Below, one piece after another: positions 41,546-53,424 of a stretch of DNA of 64,000 nucleotides. Every line of letters starts with the position of its first letter. Position 1 is the stretch's first letter. Source of the stretch: Acanthococcus lagerstroemiae (Eukaryota > Arthropoda > Insecta > Hemiptera > Eriococcidae); contig CM063108.1 in assembly GCA_031841125.1 (NCBI GenBank), forward strand, positions 41,844,268 to 41,908,267, given 5' to 3'. Both the position numbers and the translations under genes were made by a program. The notes under the pieces were generated by a model. The model saw only the letters and a program-made list of their open reading frames with translations, had not been told where the DNA came from and did not search any database.

Positions 41546-43070
41546 TTCAGCTGGTTCCGAATTTTTGCAAATTCATCTCCCAACATGGCGTAATTTGCCT
41601 GGACTTACAGCGAGACAGTTGAACGCCCACAGCGCATTTCTTTTCCGCGTTAATAAGTTCACCCATCCATCGTGACGCTATCCTCGGAGTCCCATTATAA
41701 ATTGAAACTCTTAACCGCGGCCTAATACGATTACTGTATCGATTTTATTAGCGATCGCACGGTTGGGAGACGAATATACACCACTACTATGCCCTGTAAA
41801 CCGTCATCTGTATCTCAAATCTCAACTATCAAGCTTGACCATCGCCGCGTGTACACTCGTATTAACAGTAGCCCATTACGGAGACGAGTCCCATCAACGT
41901 TTTATTAATGAAACCATTTTACATTTTACAAGCGCGAGTTGAATTTTTTATGAAACACGTTTAGTTTTCCACACAGCGGATACCCGAAGACCCGAGCTCT
42001 ACGCGACTACCGACACAGATTTACATAATCGTTAATAAAATATTTGAACGTCCGGCCCCGGGGTTATATTCGATAACACGTGAAATTACCTCGAGATGAA
42101 CTGCGTGTATAATGAATTCATTAATGACGCCTTTTATTCGAACAGAAAATTTCGTTCAATTAAATATTGATTTTTAAAAAACACGTTTTTTTCCTCCTTT
42201 TCTTTTTGGACGATCAGATACGGCCGGTCATTTGTTTCAATTAGACGGTCGTCGCGGGCGCGCATACACGATGTACAAATTTTAATTCGGTTATAAATCA
42301 CAATTCGAGCACCGACTTGCCGGATCCAAGCACCGAGACAAATTAGTAGTTCGGAATTCCAGCGTCTGCTTGTCCGGCCCATCGTGCGCAACATACACGA
42401 ACACCGTTTGACCTGTTTACCATTTTGACTTTATTCGCATTTAATTCCGAGGCCAACTTAATTGGGTGATGTGGTATCTCCCCAAAGTAGAGTCGCGAAC
42501 CAGGAAACCGCACACTTCGACGAAGGAAAGATAAATATGGAGACAAGCATTTGGGTATAGGCGTGGATGCACAGGGAATGCAACGACACTCTCGTCCCTG
42601 CCAGAGAGGAACATTTGAATTGAAAGTGCTTCGGGAATAGTCGACCACAGCGAACTTCTTATGGTAATTAGCTCTCTGGGCATAGGAAACCTTTCCTCCA
42701 CCTCCCTAATGAAGTCAAAACGGGGTAATTCCTACGAAGACAACAAATCTTAGTCAACCTGCATTATATTGCTCGAAGCAATCATTTCCTAAAATTTTTT
42801 CTACGATGTCATAAAGTAACATCTCCTCCGTGCTGAACACACTAAAATGTTCTTCGTCGTGGCTGGTAATTGCTCATGTATTTTTTACATTTTCTTCTCA
42901 GAATTGAAGTGAAATAGAAATACTTCTTGTGAGAAAATTGTATGAGTCTTTCTTCGAAGGGTATTAGGGTACAACTTAATAACAATAATAGTAATGAAAA
43001 GTACATCATGTGACCTCCAAGAAATTCAAAAGTTTAGTCATAAATATTTTGTTTCTTTGGTAATTTTACA
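41546..43070. other. Unassigned sequence
   Basis: No gene supported. The composition of 41600-42560 is more balanced, with more CG, than its surroundings, but I found no exon or promoter signature that I would defend. Confidence 0.35.
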
Positions 43071-43074
43071 TCGG

Positions 43075-43099
43075 TGTGTGTGTGTGTGTGTGTGTGTGT
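43075..43099. repeat. (TG)n microsatellite
   Basis: About twelve consecutive TG units. Confidence 0.95.
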
Positions 43100-43609
43100 T
43101 CGCTGAATTCATGTTTCTGTTCTGGAACGGCTGCATTGCTTCAGTTCTGAGTGCACAGTTGACATCGCGAATCCAAAGATCCAAACACAGTTAGCCAGTC
43201 TAAAGACAAAAATCTGTGGAAATTGCTGGGGTTACAATCGATTTCCTCTTAACCGTGGCCTTATCCCTTGTCAATTCTCGCTGGCGTGGTGGAATTTTTC
43301 CTGAAACATAAAATGAAAGTATGTAATTAGTAAGTATCCGATCATCAAAATACAAAGAATTGCAGAAAAAAAGTTATATTTGTAGCGTTAAGTAAAATTT
43401 TCAACCGTTTTTTCTTCACCTTGGGTTGTCTTCTGATTTCTGCATCGTACCCGCGCGTTGGTTTCTCTGACCACGATGAAGAATTTAGATTGAGAGTCCG
43501 CTGTCACCATCAAACGAAATTCGAGAGAATGATTGAGTAGTTGTTTGGTACAATTTAGAAGAAATGAAAGGAGAACGAAAATAGTTTGGTCAAGTCCTAA
43601 AGGTGAACA
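43100..43609. other. Unassigned sequence
   Basis: No gene or repeat recognised. Confidence 0.35.
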
Positions 43610-43850
43610 GGTATGAAACTTTGGGGGTGGGGGTTGAACCCCCTAATAATTTGGCAGTCGGCAAATTTTGAAACTGTTCATTCAGATTTTTCATCTCATA
43701 TGAACGTTTGTTTGTTTGTTTATTAATTTGCAATTAAAAAATATTTAGATAAGGATTTTTTTTTAAATCAGCGAATTTTCAGTTTTTAAAAGATATTTGT
43801 TCGCAAATTTTTCTTTTTCACCTGGAAATTGAAAGTCAAATTTCGTTTCT
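43610..43850 (+). repeat. Dispersed repeat family B (copy 1)
   Basis: Shares with 45100-45375, in the same orientation: 'AATAATTTGGCAGT.GGCAAATTTTGAAACTGTT', 'ACGTTTGTTTGTTT', 'CAATTAAAAA.ATATTT' and a closing 'GCAAATTTT/GCGAATTTT' series. Both start with a G-run. Non-coding. Confidence 0.6.
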
Positions 43851-44090
43851 GAAAATGAAGTACCCTGGACTCCTGTCAGAGACTGGTCAGTCAAAAACCG
43901 AAGGTTTCAAGCTGAGTATTGAACGCTATCTGAAAGGTTGAAACAAATCTGAAATGCGGAAGATGATTCGAAAATCTGAAAGTCGGTAGCAAACGATGAA
44001 TTTCGAATTTCAATGACAATTCTGTTTTTACTAGATTTTCTGTTTGACCTAGAGAGCCTGAAATTTGAGAAAGTTGAACATTCAGGAGAT
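43851..44090. other. Unassigned sequence
   Basis: No feature supported. Confidence 0.3.
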
Positions 44091-44091
44091 T

Positions 44092-44636
44092 CCGAATTGA
44101 GTCCTAAAACGGTGTTTTTTGCCGGATTGAGTTCCGTGTTAGCGCGCTCCGTGTTCGGTTCCTTCGTAGATTACATTAGGCAACATATTACTCAATTTGG
44201 CAGATTTGGGCTTTAAATTCAACATCATACAGGACGTTTCACTCAATCACGAAGTCTAACGAGGCGAAATTGGATTCTTAATTGAGCAGATCTAGTTCCT
44301 TTTCTCGTAAAAATCTTCTCCACCTAAAATGGGGGCTAGAACGGTCACCTGCTTCGAAATTTGAAGTATAAAGGTACCGAACAAAATATCGAAATATATT
44401 CAATTTTGACCATAAATTGAATTGTAAATGCGAATTTAAAGCCCAAATCTGGGCCAAATGGAGTACTCGTATGTGAAATTTCGATAGTCTCGTTTTTCTT
44501 TCCTGAATGCCAACAAGGGAGATCGGTTCGCTAACAAGGGACTCAATCCGGCAATTTATTTCAGAGAGACGCGCAAACCTGGGACTCAATAAGGGTACTG
44601 ACGACAAATAGGGGCGCGGCTGGGACTCAATCTGGT
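44092..44636. mobile_element. Foldback element with repeated GGGACTCAATC words
   Basis: GGGACTCAATCCGG-type words point inward from the right side (44538, 44581, 44622) and their reverse complements from the left side (GAATTGAGTCC at 44094, CCGGATTGAGTTCC at 44122). Inner arms AGATTTGGGCTTTAAATTC (44202-44220) and its inverse (GAATTTAAAGCCCAAATCT, 44432-44450) pair. The layout suggests a non-autonomous DNA element of about 545 bp with subterminal motif copies. Borders are approximate and no target duplication is proven. Confidence 0.55.
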
Positions 44637-45099
44637 GATGCCCGAATATTTTATTAAAATCTGAAAGTTGTGAACAAGAGACTTATTTTTAATATCACAA
44701 GCTGAATCCGATAGCGGATGTTCTATTGTTTATTTTACGAGCTTTGGTCCTTATGGTGAATACAGGAGAGAAATTTAGTCTGGAACAAAAGTCAAAAACT
44801 CCACGTGTTTTTCCCGTAAGAACGAGAGGAAGTATGTGGTACGGATTCCCCTAATTCAATCAACCTAAAACTTTACAGTTTTTTTTTTTGTTTTTTTTAC
44901 TTCACTTTACTTTACTTTACTGGAACTAATTTAGGAGATGAATCAGAAGAAATTCAGAAAAAAATACCACCTAGAGTAAGTAACGACCATCTTAATGTGT
45001 AAACGAAGTTGTACATCCTTCCACCTTACCCTCCCAGACTAGGGTATGCTCATGGGCGCAAATGTGAGTGCTTGGGGGATGAGGTTTCAGTCTGCATTT
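44637..45099. other. Unassigned sequence
   Basis: No gene. ACTTTACTTTACTTTACT at 44904-44923 is a short tandem repeat. Confidence 0.4.
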
Positions 45100-45375
45100 G
45101 CAGGGACGAAACTATGGGGGGGGGAATACCTCCAATAATTTGGCAGTTGGCAAATTTTGAAACTGTTATACTCACGTACTTACAAATACTTTTACATAGA
45201 ATTTTTCATTTTCTAAGTACGTTTGTTTGTTTCTTTATGTTTGTTTATTTATTTATTTTTTTCTTTTCAATTAAAAATATTTTGATTAAAAAACCAGCAA
45301 ATTTTCAAATTTAAAAAAGAACTTTGCCGGCGAATTTTTAGTTTTCAAAGAATGTGCATCGGCAAATTCTGAAGG
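45100..45375 (+). repeat. Dispersed repeat family B (copy 2)
   Basis: Aligned with 43610-43850 as described there. It begins with GGGGGGGGGAATACCTCC and contains TTTGTTTATTTATTTATTTT. Confidence 0.6.
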
Positions 45376-45384
45376 GTCCCTTTA

Positions 45385-45840
45385 GACCAAATCATAAAAA
45401 CCATATCTTTAACAGCTGCGTTCTTCTCACAATTACGTATGGCGCGCAGTCCTGGACTTAACCAACAACATTGAAAATAAAATAAGAGTAACACAAAATG
45501 CGATAGAGCAATCGATTTTGGGAGTTAAAAAAGAGACAAAGTGAAAGCAGTTAAAATCAAAAAATCATTGAACAGAAATCGCGAGCTTCTAGAAGAAATA
45601 AGAAGGAAAATTTGAGATTGGGCGGGCCATATCGCCAGAATAAAAAATAACAGATGGGCAAAGGAGGTAAACAGTTGAGCCCCAAATAATATAAGATCAC
45701 CAGGTAGGCGGAGGAGAGTTGGAGGGACTCGATATCAAATTTACACTCAACAACAATTTCGAGACTGTAGCACAGGACCGTAATGAATGGCAGAGGTTGA
45801 GGGAGGCCTTCGCTCTAAAAAAGGGCCTCTAGGCATTTTT
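45385..45840 (+). pseudogene. 3' end of an endonuclease-reverse transcriptase LINE
   Basis: The frame reads TIFNSCVLLTITYGAQSWTL, then IENKIRVTQNAIEQSILGVK and, after a stop, DWAGHIARIKNNRWAKEV. It ends, after a frame change, with AQDRNEWQRLREAFALKKG and a stop near 45832. These are the thumb and C-terminal blocks (TYGAQTW, NKLRVTQRAMER, W.GHIAR, A.DR..W..L.EAF) of a widespread arthropod LINE group. The palm with its catalytic box is missing, so the copy is 5'-truncated. A short A-run at 45914-45923 may be the poly(A) tail. Similar NKLRVTQ codons recur at 53.4 kb. Confidence 0.85.
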
Positions 45841-46555
45841 AGTATTAGCTCTTATTTGAGGTGGTATTTGTTATTGTTCTAACTTATAAGTGTGTAAAAA
45901 TAGACTGGAATTAAAAAAAAAGGCTTTTGAAAAGGACTGATGTTGTAGAGGTCGATAAACGGTACTGTTCTCCATGGTACAAAGGCTGAAGGTACCCCAT
46001 TAAACCCATGTTCTTCATGGCATAAGGGTTAAAAGTACTCCATGAAATCCGGCAGTCAGTGGCGCATATATGTACGCCCCTCTAATCACCAAGGATGTGG
46101 AGCTTTCGTTCATTGAACACAAGTTAATTTTAACAGATAGACGATTAGGATTTAAGCAAGAAAATGTAGAGGAACACTTATTTGTAATGTACATAGTATA
46201 ACATTAAATGTTCAAAATTAATGTGTACTTATATCTAAGCTAGAGCAATTTTTTTGATTTTTTGTGTTTTTCTCACCCGAAGAATTCAAAAATAGAGTTT
46301 TTAATTGCAGAATTTCATTAATAATGTCAAAAAATCTGTGCTCTACTTATGGAAAACTCATTCCCACATAAAAAATTTCGATAGGTTGTACAATATCTTC
46401 TTGTTTTTTAGAAAAAGAAAAGTTGGTGGTTCTCCAGCGTCTGTTTGGAACGGAACGGATTATTTGATTCTCCAAAAAACAGGATAGTAACATTTCAAGA
46501 TCCTTTTTGGTTCCTGTCTCAGCTGCTTAATATATCGTTGCAGAATAAGGTTAAG
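45841..46555. other. LINE 3' UTR and unassigned sequence
   Basis: 45841-45925 is probably the 3' UTR of the LINE above. A two-unit tandem of about 47 bp lies at 45970-46065 (CCATGGTACAAAGGCTGAAG and CTTCATGGCATAAGGGTTAA). The rest is unassigned. Confidence 0.4.
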
Positions 46556-48338
46556 GGAAAGTGCAATTGTTGACCTAGGTATCAAATGTTGGCCACTTTT
46601 TCTCATATCTCTACAATGCGTTATAACGAGTGCGCTGGTGACACGAACTGTATCAACATAAAATATACATCCGATACTTCCGTTTGGTGAGATTTTTCTG
46701 TGAAACCATGTTGCTTATTGCGTTATCATTTTTTGAAAGAAGGTGGTTGAAAAGTTGATGAAATTTTGCTGTTGTTCCAAAAGTGAAAGATTTTCAACAA
46801 AAAAAAATTGTAAGTAATTTCAGCTATATTTGAGCAATTTTTATTTATATAGTTAGGTATACAGTCTCAGCACATGTTGCGCTTAAAATTTTTCTCGAAA
46901 CCTTTATTTGGAATGATTGGGCGGGCTTGAAAGCATGGAACTTTAGTACTTTGAAATTGGTGTCATTTTCTTCGGATTTGAAATTTTGTTGTTTTTGTCG
47001 GGGAGACTGTCATTATTTAATACGTAGAACATTATTCTGTAAGTGAAGCGCGTGATTTCAAGACTGAAAATGGCCAACATTTGGCATGACCAACATTTGG
47101 CTCACCTTTTTTACTAATTTTTATGTGCTTACAGGAAAGAATAAAGAATAAAAAAAACGATCAAATATTAATGAGGGGTGTCATGATCCCCTTGGTCCAA
47201 TGAAGGAGCCCCCCTCAAACTCTGTTGGTTGACCCCTCCTCCCTAATTTGAAATAGCAGTAAATTTTTTCTTTACCTGTCACAACTTGGTATTCCTTCCA
47301 AACTAACCACAAGAAGTATCATAGAAATTCTAAATGATAAGAAATAGAAAAACTCCAACTTTCATGTTTCAGTTTTGGTGACCAATAATTTTTTCTTTTT
47401 CTTTGCTGATTCACACGTACAATAAATAGCATATGCAGTACATGAAGGAGTTGCTTCGTCACTTAACGTCGTCTAAGTATAATTACTTTCCGTGTTATGA
47501 ATAATAAAAATGTACTACAACATTTCCTATTTCCACATCTGACCAGGAAAAAAGCACCCCTTCCCCCCACCCAAATGAATATGAACAACCTTCTTCCCCA
47601 AAATGGCCTCATGAGACCCCTGTTAATCCGAAATCTTACATAAGAGGACAATTCCTCTTTAATGTGCATACTAGTAACTTCGTCGTAAGTAAATGTATCT
47701 AAGTAAGTATACTTAATCGACTGAATGAACTGCGAATGATTGTTCTAGAGAACCAGCGAGCGTGGCTATTTTACTTTAAGTATTCGTTTATGATCGATAT
47801 AATTTGCTTAATTTTGTTAGTATGACGTTATGAAAAATAATAAGTTAAACTTCAACTTATTAAATAGATGCTTACTTGAGAAATAAAAAATATAATATTG
47901 ATAAATGAATTGAATTGATAGAAATTTCTTTTTTCGTGCCAGTTATTGGCCAGTCAACATTGTGCCAATTGTTGACCTAGTCAATAATTGGCATATTTAT
48001 TTCGTTTTTCTGGGGGTTATAAATCATATATCATTTTCACAAAATGTAATGCGATTCGAAGATTAGGGGTTAATAGTATAAATATTAAGACATGCATATC
48101 GCAGAATTGAAAAAACTTGAATGGTCAATATTTGGCACGTGTGCCAATTGTTGGTTTTTGAGACCTTTTTTTAAACCTCTTTATTAATGAAGGGTTTGAT
48201 GCGATTTCCCAACTTTTTCTCAATATTTGTAGTAGAAGAATGATATTTCCTACTGCTATGAAAATATTCAATATTTGGCATTGAAGAAAGGGTGAAACTG
48301 ATTTTTGAAAAAACCTGGTCAATAATTGGCACTTTCCT
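46556..48338. mobile_element. 1.8-kb inverted-repeat element with about 12 copies of a GGTCAAYAWTTGGCAC motif
   Basis: Termini: GGAAAGTGCAATTGTTGACC on the left and GGTCAATAATTGGCACTTTC(C) on the right, inverted repeats of about 20 bases with one indel and one mismatch. The same word, in both orientations, recurs inside: 46581-46596, 47072-47086, 47088-47105, four abutting copies in 47936-47993, 48123-48138, 48141-48154 and 48268-48280. Such repeated terminal/subterminal words are typically transposase binding sites. I found no transposase frame inside, so the element is non-autonomous. Target duplication uncertain (TTAA/TTAT at the edges). Confidence 0.7.
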
Positions 48339-48599
48339 TTATCCACGTTTATTCTAAAATTTTGATTGTATCACTCGGCTTCTATCTCACACTCCCTCCC
48401 TCTAATTGGGATTGGATTTCCAACAGAAAATAATAAATTGAAATAAGTAAATAAAATAATATCGGTCGTTAGATTTTTGAACTACCCCATCACGATTTCC
48501 TTTCGGCGCATTTACAACTATTTTTTGGAAAGGAATAATGTAACTCTGTGCCCCTCTATTCCGGCCTCACAGTTATAATTGATGGTTGGTTTAGTGTAG

Positions 48600-48957
48600 T
48601 AAAATCGACGTCGTTTTGACGTACAATTAAACGTCGAATGTAATCAGTGATTCTCTCTTTTGACCATGTAGGATAAAAACGACCGTACTATCAACAGATG
48701 AAATAGTGCACAGCAAGGTATATAAGTAGGGTTTGCAATTTGTGAGCTGAATTCTGAACAACTCACTCAGCGGTTTGGTATTTTGGATTTGATCGTTTGA
48801 TCGACAAAAGTCCTGAGTGTATCTCCCCCCCCCCCCGCTCAGAGAGAAAACGAGTAATAGGAGTACGCTGTGGGTTCTTTTCACAGACTTTGAATGAATG
48901 ACAAATTATATCATTAGAAATTGCGTCAAGATTGATATCAAAACGACGTCGATTTTA
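48600..48957. mobile_element. MITE with 20-bp perfect terminal inverted repeats
   Basis: TAAAATCGACGTCGTTTTGA (48600-48619) and its exact inverse (48938-48957) bound a 358-bp non-coding segment. The terminal TA at both ends is compatible with a TA target, as in Tc1/mariner-type MITEs. Related words (TAAAATTGGCGTC, GACCGACGTCGACTTGTG, TAAAATCGGC) continue in 48960-49175, suggesting a second, decayed copy alongside. Confidence 0.75.
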
Positions 48958-50329
48958 TGGTAAAATTGGCGTCTCGATTGCCGCCAATCCACGTTCATTT
49001 CTACGTTAGTCTGGTGGTTAATAAACGTCTACTATGTTTCAATTTGATGGTATTATTTCTTCGATGATATTTCAACGCGTTGAATTTACGTTAATTTTGC
49101 GTCGAAAAAAGGCTAAAATCCATACGACCGACGTCGACTTGTGTGTAAAATCGGCATTAAAATTACAGTGATTTCACCCGTCGAATCTGCGTTGAAATAG
49201 TTTCGTGGGTAGTTACAGAATCCTAGCTGAAGCGAGACAGAGTGAGCCAGAATAAGGTAAATATCTAAGGCTTGCCGGAGCCCTGAGTCTCCGAAGTAAC
49301 GTGGAACAAGAAAGAGCAAGACTGAGAGCTAGACGGAGCAAAACAGACCCAGGCCGAGACCAGAAAACGAGCCAAACATTTTTGTTCTCTCCGTCGATAG
49401 AATAAAGGAAGCTGGTAGACCCTGGTCGCCGTTTTCTTGCCCCTTATTTCGAATCAAAACGAACGAGCAATGGGTTTCTTTGATCCTCGTTACCGCGCGC
49501 CAGAATTAGCGAGCAAATGGGGAGAAACCGAGGAATACGAAAAGGCGAAATGAGCCGTGGCGATTCCGAAACCAATTAAGTATCCAGTTCTTATCTTGCA
49601 CACGCACATTTCGCGGGCAAGTCTCATATTTCATAAAGTTTTCCACTTTATAAGGTACAATGTCCATTTTTATTCGCAGTCGGTGCATACGCTGTTCGTG
49701 CCGGAATCTTGATTATTGGTACGAAAAACGAGTTCCGAGTTGTCTCTTCCTACACGGCGCAGGTCGCACCGCCACATTGTCGTTTCGTGCAGTTCGCGAA
49801 GCCGAGCCGCGACCACGGCCGCGTGTATCTGCCTGGTTTTGAAATTCGTCTTTTTCCGTTTATTTAATTTGCTGTCGGCACCGAATCTGCATAATACGCG
49901 TAAGTTGGTTTATTTACAAGGCAACGACAATTTCGATGATAGGTTAACTGCGGCGACGAATGCGGCTACTATATTTAGGCGAGAAATAGTTAGGCGACAT
50001 CGCGGCCGCGCTGTCATCGAGAGCCGGCGACAGCGCTTGCTGATGACCAGCTCCCATGTGGCCGCTCATAGCGGACGTCGATAACGGGCGAAATTCGTGA
50101 AAATCACGACACGTTCCGGCAGCCAGAGCGGGCAGTGGCGTGTTTTTATTTATCGTTCGTTTATGATAAGTCTGGTATACTCATTTCGAAATCCAACTTT
50201 TCGATTCGACTGATTCACAAGTAGTTGTAGGCAGGCATTCGATGGATGTACATCGATTTGCTTTTGTAGGAATGCGTACACAAGTTCGGAGCCGGATTTC
50301 GGTAAAATGCGCCCCGGACCAGTCTCTAG
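48958..50329. other. Unassigned sequence, partly CG-rich
   Basis: 49690-50110 has relatively high CG content and a 122-codon open frame (49716-50084) rich in Arg and Ala with no recognised domain. I do not call it a gene. Confidence 0.3.
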
Positions 50330-50590
50330 GACGAGCCGACAAATGCTCAGTCTGATCGTTCAGGATCTTTTCCTGGCCTCATGCACACGTTTCAGGACTT
50401 CCTCGACTTCGTTTGAGGTACATCCAGACTCTTTCCCGCCTCGCCGAGACTCTTGCAACATTCTTTCAGGTTTTTTCAAGCCTGTTCTTGATTTGCTCAA
50501 GATTTTGTAGACTCATACGGGTTTAAGGTCCTTCCGTGACTGTTTAAGGCTTTCCCAAACATACCCGAGACTCTTCACGCAGTGTTAGCC
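50330..50590. repeat. GACTCTT-type minisatellite
   Basis: Words such as CAGACTCTTTCC, GAGACTCTTGCAAC, CTCAAGATTTTGTAGACTC and GAGACTCTTCACG recur every 25-60 bases, the same style as at 35.8 kb. Confidence 0.5.
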
Positions 50591-51431
50591 ACTTAAGTAA
50601 AGCAAACATGCACGTGCTTTAACCTGGGAGCTCAGGGTGTCGGAAAAATATCCGTTTGCTGCACCCACCAACAAATGGGGGACAGAGGATACTTGTCCCC
50701 ACCTCCACTCTCACTCGTGTAGGTCCGGGACAGCAGTACCATATTGTCCTCTTTCTTCTCCACTATTCTGACTAAGAAAATTGTATAAGAGCTCACTTCA
50801 ACTAAATAATATGTGACAGGGTAAATAAGCTGGACGTCAATTTTCCTTAAAACCAGTAGGTGAGAAATAGTATATTTTCTTCTAAGAATACTCCAGTTAT
50901 CATCAGAATTCAGGTAGTTGGAAAGCAAAGAATACTAGTCACATGAATGTAATTTCGAGTAAGTTGAGCTCAAATTTCAACATACGCTATTGTCTATTTC
51001 AATTCCGCATGACTGAAGGTTGTATGCGAACGGCCCCTGAAGATGTTCCTCAAAAGTCTGAAAAAGATCGAACAGTTTTAATCTTGCAATGATCAGACTT
51101 TTTGGGCTAAAATCAGCCAAATGAAGCAACAATTATTCAATAAAAATCAACAAGTACGCGTTTTCATGAAACTTGAGAAAGGTTCCAGCAGAAACGGAAG
51201 ATAATTCCTGTATGATTTTGGACATTTATGTGTTCCCCAGTGTTGCTAATACTACTGCCGTTTTCATGTACAAGAACTTTTTCTTTCATTAGAGTTTCGA
51301 TTAAGTTTTTCCTCAGTACTTAAGAGAGTTAGAAACTATAAACAAAGGCGTCGGCAAGTGCTTTGATACTAATCAAATATTAAATAGTATAATTATGATA
51401 TGAGTCGAGCAAATGACCCAAGGAGGCAAAC
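50591..51431. other. Unassigned sequence
   Basis: No supported feature. A phrase CAGGGTGTCGGAAAAATATCC at 50634 looks MITE-like but has no partner. Confidence 0.35.
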
Positions 51432-51721
51432 CAGGAGCGCCAGAGATGTGTGTGGGGGAGCAAGAGGGGCACTTTCCCCCACTCACCTGATCGCGGGGAA
51501 AAAGTATCATTTTGCCCTCTCGGTCAAACTCAAATTACAGATAGGTAATTGAATTAAAGTCCATTATTAATTACGCAGGCCTTCTGTAATTTTTTTCCAA
51601 CAAATATTTCAATCGCTATACCTACATACCTACTACAATTATTTGCCCTAAAAATTTCTTCATTAGTGCACCCCCCCCCACACCACACACACACGGAAAA
51701 ATGTTTCTTCCGGCGCCCCTG
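51432..51721. mobile_element. Probable hAT-like MITE
   Basis: The left end CAGGAGCGCCAGAGA and the right end TCTTCCGGCGCCCCTG are inverted counterparts (CAGGRGCGCCRGA). Inside are a GGGGG-rich block at 51454 and a C-run at 51671, also roughly symmetrical. The flanking octamers AGGCAAAC and AAGTGGAC share four of eight bases, the rest being transitions, so the duplication is only suggestive. 290 bp, non-coding. Confidence 0.55.
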
Positions 51722-52220
51722 AAGTGGACCTAAAAAGTCGAAAAATAGACTTTTTGAGCCTGCCCTCTCGGATCCTATTTTGTATTGGAGCAGAGATGCC
51801 AGAAGAGAATTATGAGTGAAGGGACCCAGTTCAAACTTCTGATAGCTGACCTTATTTATCGCTTCTAATCCAATCCTAATTAGAGTGGATGAAGGAAGGG
51901 GGTTGGAGTTGCACTTATGTTACTAGTAGTTATCTATTTACCTATTAACAGCCTCACTTGTGACGATGAGCGAAATTTTAGAAGAAAATAAGCCATTTCT
52001 TTCCCTTTAGTTATAATGACAGAGGACGTTCAACTGGGTTTCCCGGTTATAAATCGTTTCGTGTAAGCAAGCTCTCATTCTTACATTTTTTCGTCAAGAC
52101 TAGAGCGGCAAAATGATGCTAGTGGCTTCACGAGTGAGAATGGGCAGTGCATATTTCCCTGGCTCCAGCGCCATTGTATTTATGTGATTAGTATCAAGCC
52201 GCCAACCAAAACCTGAATTC
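51722..52220. other. Unassigned sequence
   Basis: No feature supported. Confidence 0.35.
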
Positions 52221-52221
52221 A

Positions 52222-52995
52222 AGTCCCCCACAGCCGGACACGCTGCCTCTTCACTCACTCCTCATCTCCTCGTATTGGTACGCGTGGCGACGCACACAGG
52301 TGGTGACGACGGGGGAGCCCTGCCGGGGGGTCCTGAGATGGTACAGAGTTGTCCTGTACGATGGCGTGGGCCAAGCTTGGTTCGTCGCCGGCCCTCGGCC
52401 TCGACCACTCCGTCTGCATCTTCTTCTTCATGATGGCAGAGACAGAGGCCGACACCCGGTTCCAACTGCCTCCACTCTTCATCATCTCCGGCACCAGGGT
52501 GTCCGGCGCAACACGGCTGATCTCGCCGTCGTCTTCATCGCTTCTACCGCCTGTGACCGTCCCGCGCCTCTCCTGCTCCCAGACCTCACACTCGAACAGG
52601 GTGCGCCAAGGTGTGTTCTCCGCCCCTCGATCGCAGTGCGCGCACACAGGGCTCGGCGCTATCGGCATATACGATGTAGGTACGTGCCGAAGCACCCGTG
52701 GCCGCTTAGGACTCGGGTCAGGTGGAAGTTCGGCTCTTCGTGCGATCTTCCTGCCCATCCATCGAGGTCGGGTATCAGCGCTTGGGTCCACTCACCCTTA
52801 ATCGACTGCTGGGCAAATGCGTCCTTCCACTTCCGAAGCATGTCCTGTTGGATGACTCGCTTGACCCGAAGTGCTTCCCGTTTCGTCTTCGCTTTCTTCT
52901 TCGCACCGTATACCTCCGCGATTTCGCCGACCTTGAGTTCGATCGGCGGTATATGTGCCAGTAAATACATTGCTAACGCTCTTGCGACATTAATT
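52222..52995 (-). pseudogene. R1-like LINE ORF2 C-terminus (copy 5), 3' UTR lost
   Basis: From 52995 downwards the minus strand reads VARALAMYLLAHIPPIELKV, GEIAEVYGAKKKAKTKREAL, then KGEWTQALIPDLDGWAGRSH and HLTRVLSGHGCFGTYLHRIC. After a frame change come SPVCAHCDRGAENTPWRTLF ECEVWEQERRG and PDTLVPEMMKSGGSWNRVSA. The order IPPI..., GEW...LIPDL..W..R.HGE..F.LTQ.LSGHGCF..YL, and C..C......FEC.W is the typical ORF2 C-terminus of R1-clade elements, including the Cys/His knuckle. The catalytic RT core is absent. The segment aligns with copy 6, but the last 250 bases of 3' UTR present in other copies are missing, so both ends are truncated. Confidence 0.88.
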
Positions 52996-53420
52996 ATAAA
53001 AAAATCAAAAATCAATCTATTTTTTATGAGAGTGACTATTAACATGATCCGATTGAGCTGAAATTCTCGAGAGGTTATCCATCCATTGGATGAAACAAAA
53101 ATCCACCTGGTACTCGTCGAATTTCCGAAGTTCGAAAAATCTCTGGCATTCTAATGGTACAAAAAAAAAAATGAAGGTTTGAATGTAGCATACAAAGAGG
53201 AGTAAAACAAGAAGATCTGAGTCCCAAATATTTCCGACTCTAACTCTTGTAATTTCAGTTTACAAGCAAAAAACAAAAAAAAACAAAAAAAAAAACTATT
53301 TCCACTGACTCTCCACCCCCTCGAGCCAGCCCTGAAAAGAACTGAATCGACGTAGAAATCAGGCTTGAAGAAGCTGAGGACAAGTATGAAAACTTAAACC
53401 CTTGAAAGGCGCACATTACC
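52996..53420. other. Unassigned sequence
   Basis: No gene. A-rich tracts at 53160-53173 and 53265-53299 are compatible with old poly(A) tails, but no element attached to them was recognised. Confidence 0.35.
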
Positions 53421-53424
53421 ATCA

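Noticed and set aside
52300..53061. 253-codon plus-strand open frame
   Set aside because: It is antisense to clear R1-like ORF2 codons on the minus strand.
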